Part shown: positions 12,601 through 23,617 of the stretch, in pieces
Layout of the letters: each line of letters opens with the position of its first letter
Position numbering within the stretch: position 1 is the stretch's first letter
DNA from: Lycium barbarum
Lineage: Eukaryota; Streptophyta; Magnoliopsida; Solanales; Solanaceae
Direction: 5' to 3'
Assembly: GCF_019175385.1 (NCBI RefSeq)
Contig: NC_083342.1
Location: 123,566,376-123,630,375, forward strand
DNA length: 64,000 nt
Notes under the pieces: model-generated
The model's database searches: none
What the model saw: only the letters and a program-made list of their open reading frames with translations
What the model was told of the DNA's origin: nothing
Program-made: the position numbers and the translations under genes

Positions 12601-15600
12601 GCTGTTTTTCAAGAAAGCCATTAGTTTCGGTATGTAAATTATAAAGCATCAAAATATTGATTTACAGCATCTGTTGCAACACACCTGCAGACATTTTAGT
12701 TCCTCTCTAATTTTCTCTCATATATTGCTCCAACACTACTTTTTGCACAATATACAGGGTGGAGGACTGATTACTTTAAAAATAGGGTTATTTAATTGAC
12801 TTTTTTTAAAACAAATAGGGTTATTTAATTAATTAAACTAAAGAATTGGAGTTATGGTATCTAACTTCACTAATTGAATACTAAGCCCTATATAGTTTGA
12901 GTGAAAATGGCAGTAGGGTCATGCTACCTATGATTTAATTGTGTAAGTAGTTCATATAGTTGATTTTATGCTAAGTTAAGAGCTGTTTAGGTTAAATATT
13001 GATTGGAAGTTAAAAGAAAATTATGTATATACAGTTGTTTTGCAGTTACAAGCCAAAACCAGAAACTTCAGTTGAGGTTGCAGCGTTCAAAGACCTCAGG
13101 TGTTGCACAACTTCCAGCAAGCGGCTGCAGACTCAACAGGCAGAAGGCTGGCACTGCAGTACCAGGTCCTTGAAGCTGCAGCGCCACTTCATCGACACAG
13201 CTAGTTATGCTATCTTTGGTACCAGACTGCAAACAACAGTGAGAATCTTCATCTACAACTTAGACAACCCAACCCGCAACTCCATTGCCTACGTCACATG
13301 GTCTACTGTTGGGCCATGGGATCTCGACTCCTGTACCTTTGACCACATCTTAATAACAAATACATTTTAATGTCCTTAACTATCCTGCAGTCTTTTCAAT
13401 TGTCACCTTAGCTTATACAACACTGCATTTAAAACAATAGGTGAAACTCTCCTCCTTCACTATCTTTAACTTCAATTCTTTTGGAGGTAGATGTCTATAT
13501 ATCTGTTTGTACACTAATCAAAAACCTCAATTGTTCCTTTTTAACAAAAAAACCTCAATTGTTCTGTAACTTCATAGTTGATGCTATTTTTGTGTAAGAC
13601 AAAAATGCAAGGTAGATAATTGAAATACTTGAAGTCTTGAATATCTTGAGTTGTCTACTCAGATACATAAGGGTTGTTGTATCATTTCTACTTCAAGATT
13701 TCTACTCATTTCATTACTTTTGTTGATGACTATTCTTTCTTATGAAAATAGAACTCAATTATTTTCTATCTCTCAAGCCATGAATTTTAAAGATGCACAC
13801 CAAACTGGAAATAATTCAGACAGGTTGAATTCTGGAATGCCATTATCAGAAACTAAGGCGAGCTAGCCAAAATCTCACATCAAACAGATTGAACTCAGAC
13901 GAAAGGATATAAACAGTTGTATCCTTTGCATATCTTAGAAACTCTGAGAACAATCGCAAGGATAATATCTGTAAACATGCAAAAGAAAGAAGACAGAACC
14001 CAGTTTCATAACTAGTTTTCCATTGGTAACTACATTTGATAGTAAATACCTTGACAAAACGCCCCACAAACGACCAAGACCAGCATCATCACGCAGTTCC
14101 TGCACAAAGCCTATCAACTTACAAAGTGTCAGCATGAAGAGGAGAAAAGAGAGACCAAAGCACAAGTGCAACAAGATTGCAAATAGTAAAACATCTAGAT
14201 GCCGCTCTTATGCAAAAGTAACGGCAGTAACAAGACAAAAGAATCCATATTTCAAAACATAAAGTACAGCCCTCAAGATGCAAAAGTTCCAGACACTTAC
14301 CAAAAAAACATCCAAAAAGCATAAAATACAAAGTTGAAAGAAAATTTTACAAGGATTTGAAACCTGGAGCTCGTTGGTCAAGGATGCCAAGCTGGAAGCA
14401 TCCAACCGATCCATCACTTCTTCCAACTACCATCAATTCTGCTATTCCTGCCACTGCTGTTGTTGCTCCTTGATGAGGATGAGTCAGAGCGTTGAACTCA
14501 AAAAAGTCATCAGATTGCAAATGGGAGCTAGATACATAATTGGAGATGTTTTCAAGTTTAATAAGGTAGGCAACCCCAGACACTGTCATGGCATGAAGCA
14601 AATATGGTTTGACAGAAGAAAATGCCATCTACAAGAACCAAGAGTGCATTAACAATTGTTAATGATCCATGAAAATCTTTGTCAACTATGAAAGATAACA
14701 AGAAAAATTAATCAGCATAAAGCCGGCACAAAATGGCATACTTCATTTTTGCAGATCATTGCAAATGGAAAAAGTGCTTCTGGGAATATAATTTGCAATC
14801 CCGTTTTTGGGAACTCCTTATGACCACAGAACTCAATTATTTCCAGCACATTTGGCTGACTTCTGCAAATTTTCCTGTAGCAGTTATAGTTAGTATGTGA
14901 AGAAGAATACCAGGGTAATCAATATGCTACACCAAACACATCAAGGAAGAAAGCATGTAAAATAACAACCTGAAGAGATGGAAATGTAAGAAGAATAAGA
15001 TGAGATGCTGTTAACTCCTACTACAAAAGCAGGCAAAGCCCAAGTACAACGTGTTCTTACCAACATCTTTACCAGCCCTTTCGACACACGAAAGAGAAAG
15101 ATATTTATTTGTGGGGTTGCCACGAGTAGGCGGCTGATCCTATAGAAGCTCCATTTTTATTTTTTTATAACACTATTAAGAATCTAAATTTTAATCTTCT
15201 TAACACAAGGAACTAAAGAACATCCCCCACCCAAGAAAATCCTCTCTATCATTTCGGACAAAGCCCACTGCCTATCAGGCTGGGCTCAAAATACACCGGA
15301 CTTTATTCTCACAACCAATTGGATCATACAAATATTTTCTTTGTTCAAGAACGATATAAACAGCAATAACAACATACCCAGTATAATCCCACAAGTGGGC
15401 TCTAGCGAGGGTAGACTGTAGAGTGTACGCAGACCTTACGCCTACCTTGGAAGGTAGAGAGGCTGTTTCCGGTAGGGCCTCGGCACAAGGACAAGCAATT
15501 CAAAGCAGTACGAAAAAAAAAATAACAAGAACGATATAAAACAGAAGTACCAAAATTTCATAATTGAGTTCCAATTACAAATATGAAGAAACTTCTTTGA

Positions 15601-16351
15601 ATAAAGTAACCATCCAAGAAATTCAAAATCCCTTGTCTTTTTAAAACCATACACAACCCACTTCACTAGACACTCAGAACGGCACAATACATGTGAATTG
15701 CATAGATCACTCTTCTTCTAACACCAGATACACTTCATATTTTAAACCCACACTCAGAAAGGGTACACTTATTTCCACAAGAACTACATACACTACTATA
15801 GAAAATTAAATATGCAATCAATTATTCCAATCCAGAGTCAAGAGGCTACACTTGTATTAACATGGTCAAGTCTATCATTACCCATCAAGGCCAGGCTGAA
15901 AATACACCGAACTTTATTCACGCGGATTCATTGTTCAAGAAAGACGCAAAAACAGAAGTACCAAGATTTCATAATTAAGTTCCAATTACAGTAGGAAGAA
16001 ACTTGTTGAATAATCAAAAACAAGAAAGACAGTTTCATCATTCAAGAAAGATTGCACAGATCAGTTTTCTTCTAATCATAAACCCCAGTGATAAACTATT
16101 TTCTCAAGAAGTAGATAAACTAGTTAAAGAAAAAGAAAGACAATCAATTATGTATGTTACCAAGTGAAATAGGAGGGAGGGTTGCCAATAATGGAGCAAG
16201 AACCCACGTCTCTTGTTAAATGGGTCGACCCGGTTGGAGAAGAAGAAGAAGAAGAAGAAGAAGAAGAAGGGAGCGTGAGTTGAACAAACTTGAGGGAATC
16301 GCTGCCAGTAATGGGAACTTCCATACCTGCTAGACATGACCTACTTTCCAT
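664..16351 (-). CDS. NUP160: Nuclear pore complex protein NUP160, 5' part (exons 1-15)
   Basis: NUP160 is a scaffold nucleoporin of the Nup107-160 (Y) complex and acts in mRNA export and protein traffic at the nuclear envelope. The minus-strand exons are 16351-16161, 14874-14742, 14628-14364, 14110-14050, 12501-12344, 11331-11246, 10142-10038, 9926-9829, 8960-8840, 4982-4800, 4690-4498, 4378-3807, 2008-1846, 1189-930 and 851-664. They total 2777 bp (925 codons plus 2 nt) and every junction keeps frame. The start is the ATG at 16351 ([13 protein letters not shown]); an upstream in-frame TTG is not used. The N-terminal part carries the family's beta-propeller-like motifs ([50 protein letters not shown]); later exons are the helical part ([24 protein letters not shown]). 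Plant NUP160 is about 1500 aa, so roughly 575 residues lie off the left edge. The intron after exon 5 appears to use a GC donor. Exon 1 encodes a run of ten serines. Confidence 0.95.
2787..3060 (+). mobile_element. tRNA-derived SINE with perfect 14 bp target duplication
   Basis: The element proper is 2801-3046. It begins ACCCGCAAGGGTGGCTCAG, which holds a pol III A-box-like motif, has a B-box (GGTTCGAAACC) near 2858 and ends in 17 A residues. It is flanked by a perfect direct repeat GACCTTATGCTACT at 2787-2800 and 3047-3060. This makes it a full-length, fairly young Solanaceae SINE (SolS-type; the exact family is not determined). It lies in NUP160 intron 12, antisense to the gene. Confidence 0.88.
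5470..5580 (-). other. Exon-like segment in NUP160 intron 9 (possible poison exon)
   Basis: This 111 nt segment has an acceptor-like upstream flank (TTTATGTTACAG) and a donor-like downstream flank (AAAG/GTGAG). Both neighbouring NUP160 exons are phase 0 at this intron, and 111 is divisible by 3. Read in that phase it gives about 31 ordinary-looking residues (start [20 protein letters not shown]) and then TAA. Known plant NUP160 has no residues at this position. It could be a stop-containing cassette exon, a captured exon of another gene, or chance. Confidence 0.3.
6075..6296 (-). mobile_element. Au-type SINE
   Basis: Read on the minus strand, the segment starts near 6296. It has a tRNA-like region with a degenerate B-box (GGGTTCAAATTCC) and then blocks I recognise from the Au SINE family (GTGGGCAGACCTACCCGGTA, TGGCCCTGACACTAC). 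It ends in a short A/T tail near 6075. It lies in NUP160 intron 9 directly beside the LINE at 6359. I did not find convincing target duplications, so the limits are approximate. Confidence 0.68.
6346..7421 (-). mobile_element. RTE-type LINE, 5'-truncated and internally deleted
   Basis: The element is 6359-7408 on the minus strand, flanked by 13 bp repeats differing at one base (CTTCTGCAAGAAA at 6346-6358, CTTATGCAAGAAA at 7409-7421). It encodes the start of a reverse transcriptase ([20 protein letters not shown]). It then jumps straight to the C-terminal region ([52 protein letters not shown]), so the catalytic core is missing. The ORF stops near 6657. The ~300 nt 3' UTR ends in the TTG-repeat tail that occurs alone elsewhere in this window. 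It is a dead copy in NUP160 intron 9. Confidence 0.85.
7803..8254. repeat. MITE-like element with inverted ends
   Basis: The left end (GAGCCCATTTGGATTAGCT) and the reverse complement of the right end (GAGGGTGTTTGGATTGGCTT) are similar, with poly-A/T-rich sequence next to both. Inside are imperfect copies of a motif around CCTCTTCAGTTCTTAGTGGC. This fits a small non-autonomous DNA transposon. A target duplication is not clear. It lies in NUP160 intron 9. Confidence 0.45.
11743..12011. repeat. 135 bp tandem duplication in a NUP160 intron
   Basis: Two adjacent copies (11743-11877 and 11878-12011) differ at only a few positions, including loss of a GC dinucleotide after CCCATAGC in the second copy. 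Each starts AAGGTTTTGG and ends CAACCAGTAGATCA. They lie in the intron between exons 5 and 6, the one with the proposed GC donor. The unit does not look coding. Confidence 0.9.
13060..13375 (+). other. GC-richer, open segment of unknown origin in NUP160 intron 4
   Basis: Within an AT-rich intron this ~315 bp block is markedly richer in G and C. It stays open on the plus strand through a frame running 13023-13370 (115 codons, no stop). The translation (for example [20 protein letters not shown]) matches no family I recognise. It might be a captured gene fragment or an old repeat; I assign no function. Confidence 0.3.
15346..15540 (-). mobile_element. RTE/TS 3' tail fragment with 15 bp target duplication
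   Basis: The element is 15361-15525, flanked by a perfect repeat CAAGAACGATATAAA (15346-15360, 15526-15540). On the minus strand it reads GGTAGGCGTAAGGTCTGCGT and continues to ACTGGGTATGTTGTT. It is the short 3' part shared by TS SINEs and the RTE LINEs in this window. It lies in NUP160 intron 1. Confidence 0.85.
16239..16268 (-). repeat. Trinucleotide repeat encoding ten serines in NUP160 exon 1
   Basis: Ten GAA units on the plus strand are read on the minus strand as ten TCT serine codons inside LTLP-(S)10-PTG. A pure coding microsatellite in the first exon is likely to vary in length between accessions. It lies in the weakly conserved N-terminal extension before the propeller. Confidence 0.95.
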
Positions 16352-17046
16352 TCTTCTTGCCAATAAATGGGTATTTTTGAGATAGTAAGTGAAGAGAGTG
16401 TTCGGGGGTTTTAGTGAAGCGCCGGAGGAGGGAAAATTGGGCCTAAATTCTTTAATAGGAAAGCGTTAGCTGTCGTTTGGACCATTTTTTTTTTTTTCTA
16501 TGAATAAATTCTTACTAGTAGTATTATTTATTTAGAGTAATAAAGGTAAAATAAACCGGTGAAAAAACTTAGCTTAATTTTAACACCTTCTGGTAGATTG
16601 ATTAGTTTATTTTTATGGATGTTTTCTCTTGTTTTCATGAGCTTAGGCTTAATTTGTTTGTAATTAATTAAGATTTTAATTTTAATTAATCAGATTTCAG
16701 TCACTAAATCCGTTTATTCTTTTAGGTTTGAATTTTAATCATTTAAATATTAACTATTAAAGGGACTTCCTTCAACTTTCTTCATGCTAGCCATTATTTA
16801 CAATTCAGGTCTAGTCACAAATTTCAAATTATTGGGATATAGAAAAGAATAAATACAAACAACGCCTGTGATGGAGTGATAGTAGTTCTCCATTCTTAAT
16901 TAGAGTTTTTGAATTTGAGCCTTACTGGACACGGGTCATTTTTGTTAGTAAGCGGTTTATTCCATGGGACTTCCCAAAATTTTTTTTTTAGAACTTGCTT
17001 AATGTATATCGGATATATAAGACTTTTGGATCTTAAACATGCTTAA

Positions 17047-18139
17047 TATCTCTTGGGCAATTGCCCTTTTTTTGGGGTGGTATTTAAATTTTGCCCCTCA
17101 TATTTGTGGTCTTTAAATTTTGCCCTTCGGCTAAAACCCATAGGTTCCGGGTTCGAACCCCCGCTCAGTCAAAAATTTTAAAAAATTTTGCAAAGCAGAG
17201 TTTAAATTTTCGCTATGCCCCCTCCGGCAGACTTTTAGTCATGTTTAACTAAAAGTCTGCCGGAGGGGGCAGACTTTGCCTTGAAGCATATATACGTATT
17301 TTTTTTTTAACTTTTCAAGGTAAAGTTTTAGTAATGTCTTAACTAAAAGTGTGCCCCATAAAACATAACTAAAAGTATGTCCCATAAGGCGTAAGTTTTC
17401 CTTAAGGCATAACTAAAAGTTTGCCTTATAAGGCAAAGTTTAAATTTTGCTATGCCCTCTCCGGCAGACTTTTAGTGGGGGCAAAGTTTAAATTTTGTAA
17501 TTATTTTATTGTTTTTACCTTCCAAGGTGGGGGTAAGGTCTGCGTACACTTTACCCTCCCCAGACCTCACGTTATGGGATCCAACTGGGTATGTTGTTGT
17601 TGTTGTTGTAAGGTAAACTTTTAGTTATGTCTTAACTAAAAAGTGTGCCCCAAAGACATAACTAAAAGTATGCCCATAAGTCGGAACTTTTCCTTAAGGC
17701 ATAACTTAAACTTTGCCTTATAAGGCAAAGTCTATGCCTTAAGAAAAATTCTTGCCTTATGGGGCATAATTTTGTTATGCCTTAACTAAAATTCGGCCCC
17801 ATAAAGCATAACTAAACTATGTCTTAGGAAAAATTCTGCCTTATGGGGCAGACTTTTAGTTATGCCGGATCCGGCATAACTTTAGCTTTTCCTTAAAGAT
17901 TGTATGGTGGATCCGGCATACACTCCCCCAGTCCTGCCTTGCGAAATTATTTTTTTATTTTATGCCTGAGCGGGGGTTCGAACCCAGAACTTCATGTATT
18001 CGCCACCTTTCCAAGCAAAGGACAAAACTTAAAGACCACAAATATGAGGGGCAAAATTTAAAGACCACAAATTTGAAGGGCAAAATTTAAAGACCACCCC
18101 AAAAGAAGGGCAATCCGCGCAAAAAAATGATATCTCTTG
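17047..18139. mobile_element. MULE-like foldback element
   Basis: The element is about 17056-18130, flanked by a 9-10 bp repeat (A)TATCTCTTG at 17046-17055 and 18130-18139, the duplication size of Mutator-like elements. The ends are long imperfect inverted repeats: the left has GGGCAATTGCCC, GGGGTGGT and TTTAAATTTTGCCC, and the right has the reverse complements. The interior has many short repeats of CTAAAAGTCTGCC and TTTGCCTTATAAGGCAAAG type. A TS/RTE tail is nested at 17517-17609. No transposase is present. Confidence 0.65.
17517..17609 (+). mobile_element. TS/RTE 3' tail nested in the MULE-like element
   Basis: This carries the tail core (AAGGTCTGCGTACACTTTAC, CCCTCCCCAGACC) and ends in TTG repeats. 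It is inserted inside the foldback element, so it arrived later. Confidence 0.75.
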
Positions 18140-19277
18140 CTATAAGACTTTTGTATCTCAAACATGCTTAATATTTTTTGGCTATAAGACTTTTGAAATT
18201 GTGACTAGAGGTGTTCACAAGTAACAAATTAAAACTTGAATCACATCGGGAAAAAAACAGCTAACATTTTTATTGTTTTATTTTGATTTTTACTTATAAA
18301 ATTCGACAAAATTGATTCAGTTATAGTTTTATGCAAAAACAATTGAAAAAACGAACCAAACTGACTATACAAATCCACAATTACAGAAACATATGTTCTA
18401 CGGTTAAATAAATTAAAGATATTCTTAATATTGCATGACATTTTTCATTTCGGGTCAAATTCATACGGTTGACTCACACCTTTAAGAGTAGTTTTTTTTT
18501 ATTCTTTTTTACTTTCCATGTGGAAATTTGGTCACACACCCAAAAACAATTCCATACAAGTATACCTTACTGTTTTTTAAAGTAAGGTCTCTAATATAGA
18601 TGGTGAAGTTGGTTGTATGCTTACTAAAGGGCCATTGGATTTTTGTGGGTCTAACTAATCTTATCAAAGCAAAAAAAACACTCAAATAAAGACTGTCCTC
18701 AGCTTTAATGGTTCAGTTGGGACAAGTCTATGCTCGACTTTGATGACAAATATAGTCATATGCTCCTTGCTGATACAGAGGAGGGGTTTATCGGCATGGA
18801 AATTTATCAATGAGGGTTACTTTGAACCAGCTGCAGCATTGAAAGGACACCCATCAATATCCAATATGTTAGATTGCTGTTTGGCAAGTTAATTGCCCTT
18901 TATAATTTTCACAATGCAAAACCGAAATAGATGATGAACATTACATGAAAAGTTGTCGAGGAAATTTAGGTTCACGTTCAGTTACAGTGTTCAAAGAATA
19001 CATGATTGGTTACGTTACATACATACTACATACATATTGTGTGTAACCAATACGTTCAAAGTAAAACAGACATGCCATTTGGGCATTTCTTCAAGAGTTC
19101 CACTTGCTAGTCCTAGTAATGCCCAAACTACTATGTTCAAGTTGCACATCCAAGTTTTTTTGTCCTTCATCTTACTTCATGGTCTCAGAATCTAATATCC
19201 AAATCAACAGTATCAAAAATAAGGAACCTACACTCAGACAAGAGAGAGGCACGCACGATGTTTTAAAGATGAAAAGA

Positions 19278-22200
19278 TCATGGTTTCCAGGGTGCTGGAG
19301 GAGGTGGTGGAGTGGGGAACATCGGTGGTACTGCAGAGAATAACGTGTTCTTATCAATTCCGACGTCTCTATCTCCAGATAGAGCTACGAGAGCTGCAAC
19401 CAAACCAGCATTTCCAGCAAGAGTAGGCTCCGTATAATTGTAATTAGAACGGACATCATGGAATCCGTCATGCTTGTCCGGTCCAGCAACCATGGCACCA
19501 ACAATAGTATTCGGATTAGCCTTAGATGAATCCCTCCATTTCCATCCTCCTTTGCAGTTATACTTGACCTTGTTTTTAGGAATTGATGCACCTCTGTGGT
19601 GGACACGCTTAGGGTAGTGATTGCCATAGCCAACAACATAACTCATTTTCCTGGGGTTCTTGCCAAGGATGTAGTCAATCTACAAAGTTAGAGAAATGAC
19701 CAAGTTAAACCCAGCAATGATTTTCACCTTACAACAGAATAGGCAAAGGAAAACTTGCTTATACCAACTACTACAACAACATACCCAGTGCGATCCCATA
19801 AGTGGGGTCTGGGGAGGGTGGGGTGTACGCAGACCACCCCTACCTTTGTGCGGTAGAGAGGCTGTTTCGGATAGACCCTCGGCTCAAGAAACGTGTTTTT
19901 TAAAACAAGTTTGAAAATTACAATAGTAAAAAGGCTATGATGAAAATAGCGAAGAAAAGTATTGACAGCAAAAATAGTAAAGGAGAACTTGCTTATACCG
20001 TGTCTTTAATATTCTACACACGGGGTCGGACCATGGCCAAAGCCACTAAGGCAATGGCTTTGGGCCCCCAAATTTTTGGGGCCCCATTTTTTATTAAGGT
20101 TTATGCTAATTTGTTTAAAAAATTATTGTCACTTATGCTACTTTTATGTAGTTTCTAAATATGTAAATTATTTTTCAAAAAACTTAAAGATTGTATGTCT
20201 GAATTCACGATAAAAATAAAGTTGGACTCTTGAAATTCAAATTGTGTCACATAAATTGAGACAGAGGGAGTGCACAATATTTATAAAAGAAAAAAAGAGA
20301 AGAATCTTTTTTTTAGTCGCGTGATTGTTTAGCTATATTGTCAGTTGAATTTTTTTTCAAATAAATTGATTTGAAAAAATTGTTAACAATTTTGCATTGT
20401 TCTTGACGACTATAAAATAGTAATTAATGACTTCGCATCTAAAAAAACTAAAAAAGTAGACTTCAAATAAAACTATATATGACGATCTTTCTCTTTAAAA
20501 AAAAAAAAACATAAGGCCTCTTTCTGAAGTTTGGCTTTAGGCCCCCAAAATCTTGTTGAGATGGCCCTGTCTACACTCTAGCAGTTAACTATCATTCATT
20601 AGCGCTCTCTACACCATATATGAGGCCAATCTAGCCCACTCATCCACAGAACATGATGCAGAGGGAGGTGAAGTTGGTTGAGGAATAGCATATACCACAA
20701 CCATTGACAAGACAGAGGAGAAGAGAAACCCAAGAATAAGGAAGGAGAATTTTATTAACTTAAAAATAGGAGAGATCATTTACCTGGGTCTCCGCAAATT
20801 TACGCAGGACATCAGTGGAGTAGAAATTGGGTCCACAGTACCATCCAGGAGTGTCGGCAGCTGCAAGATAGTCACTAAACAAGGTAGCCAGGAAAGCTGC
20901 ATTGACTACGTACTGGAGAGGCTGAGGCCTTCCATGGTTTAATTGGATTAGCCCTCCTGTGGAAAGGCCCAAAAGAATTGGTTTAGATTCCAAACTAACA
21001 ACTTCAAATAACTTTACACGCAAACTGGATAAAAAATGGTTACCTTTTGTGCGATTAAAAGAAGTGAAGATTGGCAAGTAGGAGCACATGATTATGCTAG
21101 TCTGGTTGTGAAATGACATTAAGATTTCTTCATAAGGATATCCAGGGCTCAAAAACAGCCTCATACGACTCAGTAGTACCTGAAGAGAAAATGAAAAACA
21201 GCATTATAGCAAAATAATTAGGTCCCTCTAAGAAATAAAACCTCCTAGCTTACAAGTCTCAAGAACAATAGCTGCAAAGAAATACTAGAAGAGGCAATAT
21301 TGACTTACTTGAGCTCCAGTGAGCTTGTTATCCCAGCTGAGCACACCATAATCAGGGCCTCCCCAGAAAGCACCAGCATGTCTGGCAATACCAGGAGTTG
21401 TAGCAAGCTGAAGATATGAAGAATTTCCAGTAGCATAATACAGCCAAGCTGCACCCCATATAAACTCATCCCAGTAACCAGTAGAGTTGTAGAAAGTTTC
21501 AGCGTCATTGCCGACACTGTATCTACCACGCTGGTCCCTAGAAAATTTGAAGAGAGTTCTAGCACCATGTGAAAGTTTTTGTGAGTAAGCCTTGTTGTCC
21601 TTAAAAACAATGGAGGCAGAAGCCAGCGCAGCAGCCATATCCGCAGCGAGGTCCGAGCAGCTGCTACATTCAGTCACGGGACGATCATAATCAATGTCTT
21701 CTGGACGCACCCAACAATAATGATCATTGGGCTCAGTCCCTCCGGAAGTATCCCCTTTTCCAACCTAAATAAATGTAACAGAATTCCAATGAGATCAAGT
21801 AGTCCGAATAAATTCAATTTTGATCCAAGCGTTGTGAAAATAAAATCTCATGCAGTCATTGATGCTGATCTGATTTACAAGAAGCAAAGAGGACTCGGAT
21901 GGCCAAGGCGATGATAACTGGTTAGAGTTGAATACTAATTACTGATTATAGAACAAACTATAACATTCTAGTTGAGAAAAATTGTAATCCATACATTTAT
22001 TATAATGCAAAATAAATGATAGTTACCTGTGCAGCAATCCGGTCTATGGTATCAGCAGAGTTATTGAACGTCTTCAGGAGATAATCAGTACCCCACTTAA
22101 TAATATCTTTAACATGATTGAGCTCCCCAGCAGCTTCATATTTTGCACTATACTCGATCACACTCCAACTTAACATGGTGAGAGCAAATGACTGAGGGAA

Positions 22201-23617
22201 ATTAAACTTAATCGCATCTCCTGCATCATAATACCCCCCAACCAAATTTTTGAACATAGTTGAATCATCTGCCTTGCCATCTTGCAAACATGAATTCCCC
22301 CTCCATGACACATTGTTGTGCTTGGGCAACTTTCCAGCTGTAAATACCAATAGAGGATTAGCAAACAATTGAGCTATAACCATCAACAAAAAGACTAAGT
22401 GCATTCAAACACTAAATTAAAAAAAAGAACTACTGAATCCATAAGAGTCTAATGTTACATCATTCAAGGCAAAATTATATTTTTACAGTTCAAACCAAGC
22501 CAAGCCCTCTCTGCCCCACAAAGGTAGAGGCAAGGTCTGCGTACATCCTACCCTCCCCAGGCCCCAGACCCCACTTGTGGGATTACACTGGGTATGTTGT
22601 TGTTGTACAGTTCAAACTAAGCAGTTGCTGATGCAGTAATCTTCCAATCTTAAGTCAAAAGCGCTTGTCAATTAGCATGTAGAACCATTCCACATCAGAT
22701 ATAAAATAAATGGAAAAAATATCATATTTTTCATTTTTCACAAAAAGACCTTGCTCAACTAGTTAACCAAAATTTGGGGGAAATAACTACTACATTAGTG
22801 TACATCAATTAAGTCATAAGAGTCTAATGTACATCAATTAAGTCAAAATTAGTGCATCTCAAATCAAGCCACTGCTGATGCAGTAATCTTCCAATCTTAT
22901 GTCAAAGCCCTTTGTCTATTAGCACGTAGAGTCATTCCATATCCCATATAAAATAAATGGAAAAAAAATTCATATTTTTCATAAAATGACCTTGATCATC
23001 TTAATTAATCTAAAATTTGGGGGAAAAAATAATAAATATCCAAATCAAAGCAAGAAGATTAATACAGAGGACTGAATCAAGCATCACTAAGATCATTCAA
23101 GTTCCAGACAAAAACAATTATCAATCAGATCTACTCTGCCATGAGATGGTAAAGTAAAAATCACATTTTTAAGCACACAGACTAAAGAGTTCAGGCAATA
23201 ATCTAATTAAATAAATAAATAAATAAGAGACGACTTACATTTCTGGGCATTGAAGAACATAAGAGCTTTACGAAGAGCAACAGTATAATTATCTGGTGGA
23301 GGTTTATGATCTTTGTGTCTAGGTGCAAGCTTAACAATCATAGTAATAAAACCAGCTAAAAATGCAGCCGCAAGAATACTGATAACAGTCCACTTAAAAA
23401 TCTTCCTACTCACAATAATACAACCAAGATCAACATATTTCTTCTTCTTTTGTTCTGTTGGACCTAACAACCAACTCTGTTGTGTCTCATCAAGATTTCT
23501 AGACAGAGCTGCCCTATCAAAATCTTGTAAGTTTCTGCTTCTGTCATCATCTGTTGCTGAATCTGCAGCATGGATCTCCAATGGTCCACCCCATGGATCC
23601 CTACCGTACATACTCAT
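19278..23617 (-). CDS. KOR1: KORRIGAN-type membrane-anchored endo-1,4-beta-glucanase (GH9)
   Basis: KOR1 is a type II membrane glucanase that cycles between plasma membrane and endomembranes and is needed for cellulose synthesis. The exons are 23617-23239, 22337-22027, 21764-21309, 21179-21044, 20956-20784 and 19679-19278 (stop TGA). They give 618 aa, close to the 621 aa of the Arabidopsis protein. Order: cytosolic tail starting [17 protein letters not shown]; one membrane span at about residues 75-96 ([20 protein letters not shown]); then the GH9 domain. The YYDAGD motif is at about 162-167, the [14 protein letters not shown] signature at 504-517 (His 513), and the second signature has Asp 560 and Glu 569 ([12 protein letters not shown]). 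It ends in the proline-rich [12 protein letters not shown] typical of KOR. All catalytic motifs are intact. All donors are GT, and introns 1 and 5 carry repeats. Confidence 0.97.
19749..19999 (-). mobile_element. RTE/TS 3' fragment with 17 bp target duplication
   Basis: The element is 19766-19982, flanked by 17 bp repeats with one mismatch (GAAAACTTGCTTATACC and GAGAACTTGCTTATACC). On the minus strand it ends in the tail core and GTTGTTGTAGTAGTT. It extends past the core into unrelated 3' UTR-like sequence, which fits a 5'-truncated LINE better than a SINE. It lies in KOR intron 5. Confidence 0.82.
20013..20577. mobile_element. Non-autonomous hAT-like element
   Basis: The element is 20021-20569 (549 bp), flanked by 8 bp repeats with one mismatch (TCTACACA, TCTACACT), the hAT duplication size. 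The ends are CGGGGTCGGACCATGGCC and, reversed, CAGGGCCATCTCAACA; both are followed by a GGCCCCCAAA-type block. There is no transposase. A Stowaway-like end (GAGACAGAGGGAGT) lies inside near 20260. It is in KOR intron 5. Confidence 0.7.
22441..23035. repeat. Diverged tandem duplication in KOR intron 1
   Basis: Two copies begin ATAAGAGTCTAATGT (22441 and 22816). They share GCTGATGCAGTAATCTTCCA, ATAAAATAAATGGAAAAAA and AAATTTGGGGGAAA in the same order. The left copy is longer only because a TS/RTE tail is inserted in it, so the duplication is older than that insertion. Confidence 0.85.
22485..22622 (+). mobile_element. TS/RTE 3' tail with 16 bp target duplication
   Basis: The element is 22501-22606, flanked by ACAGTTCAAACCAAGC and ACAGTTCAAACTAAGC (one mismatch). 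It holds the core GGCAAGGTCTGCGTACATCC and ends GGGTATGTTGTTGTTGT. It is absent from the second copy of the surrounding duplication, which serves as an empty site. Confidence 0.87.

Larger units (their letters stand above)
16352..19277. other. Intergenic DNA between NUP160 promoter and KOR 3' end
   Basis: This holds the NUP160 5' UTR and promoter (near 16352-16480) and the KOR terminator side (near 19000-19277). Its middle is occupied by a MULE-like foldback element. The flanks of that element (about 17010-17055 and 18130-18195) carry an older ~43 bp tandem repeat (unit includes CTATAAGACTTTTG and AAACATGCTTAATAT). I see no gene here. Confidence 0.7.

Noticed and set aside
19749..19999. A TS SINE of full length
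   Set aside because: No tRNA-like head with A and B boxes was found; the body beyond the tail looks like LINE 3' UTR, so I call it only an RTE/TS 3' fragment.
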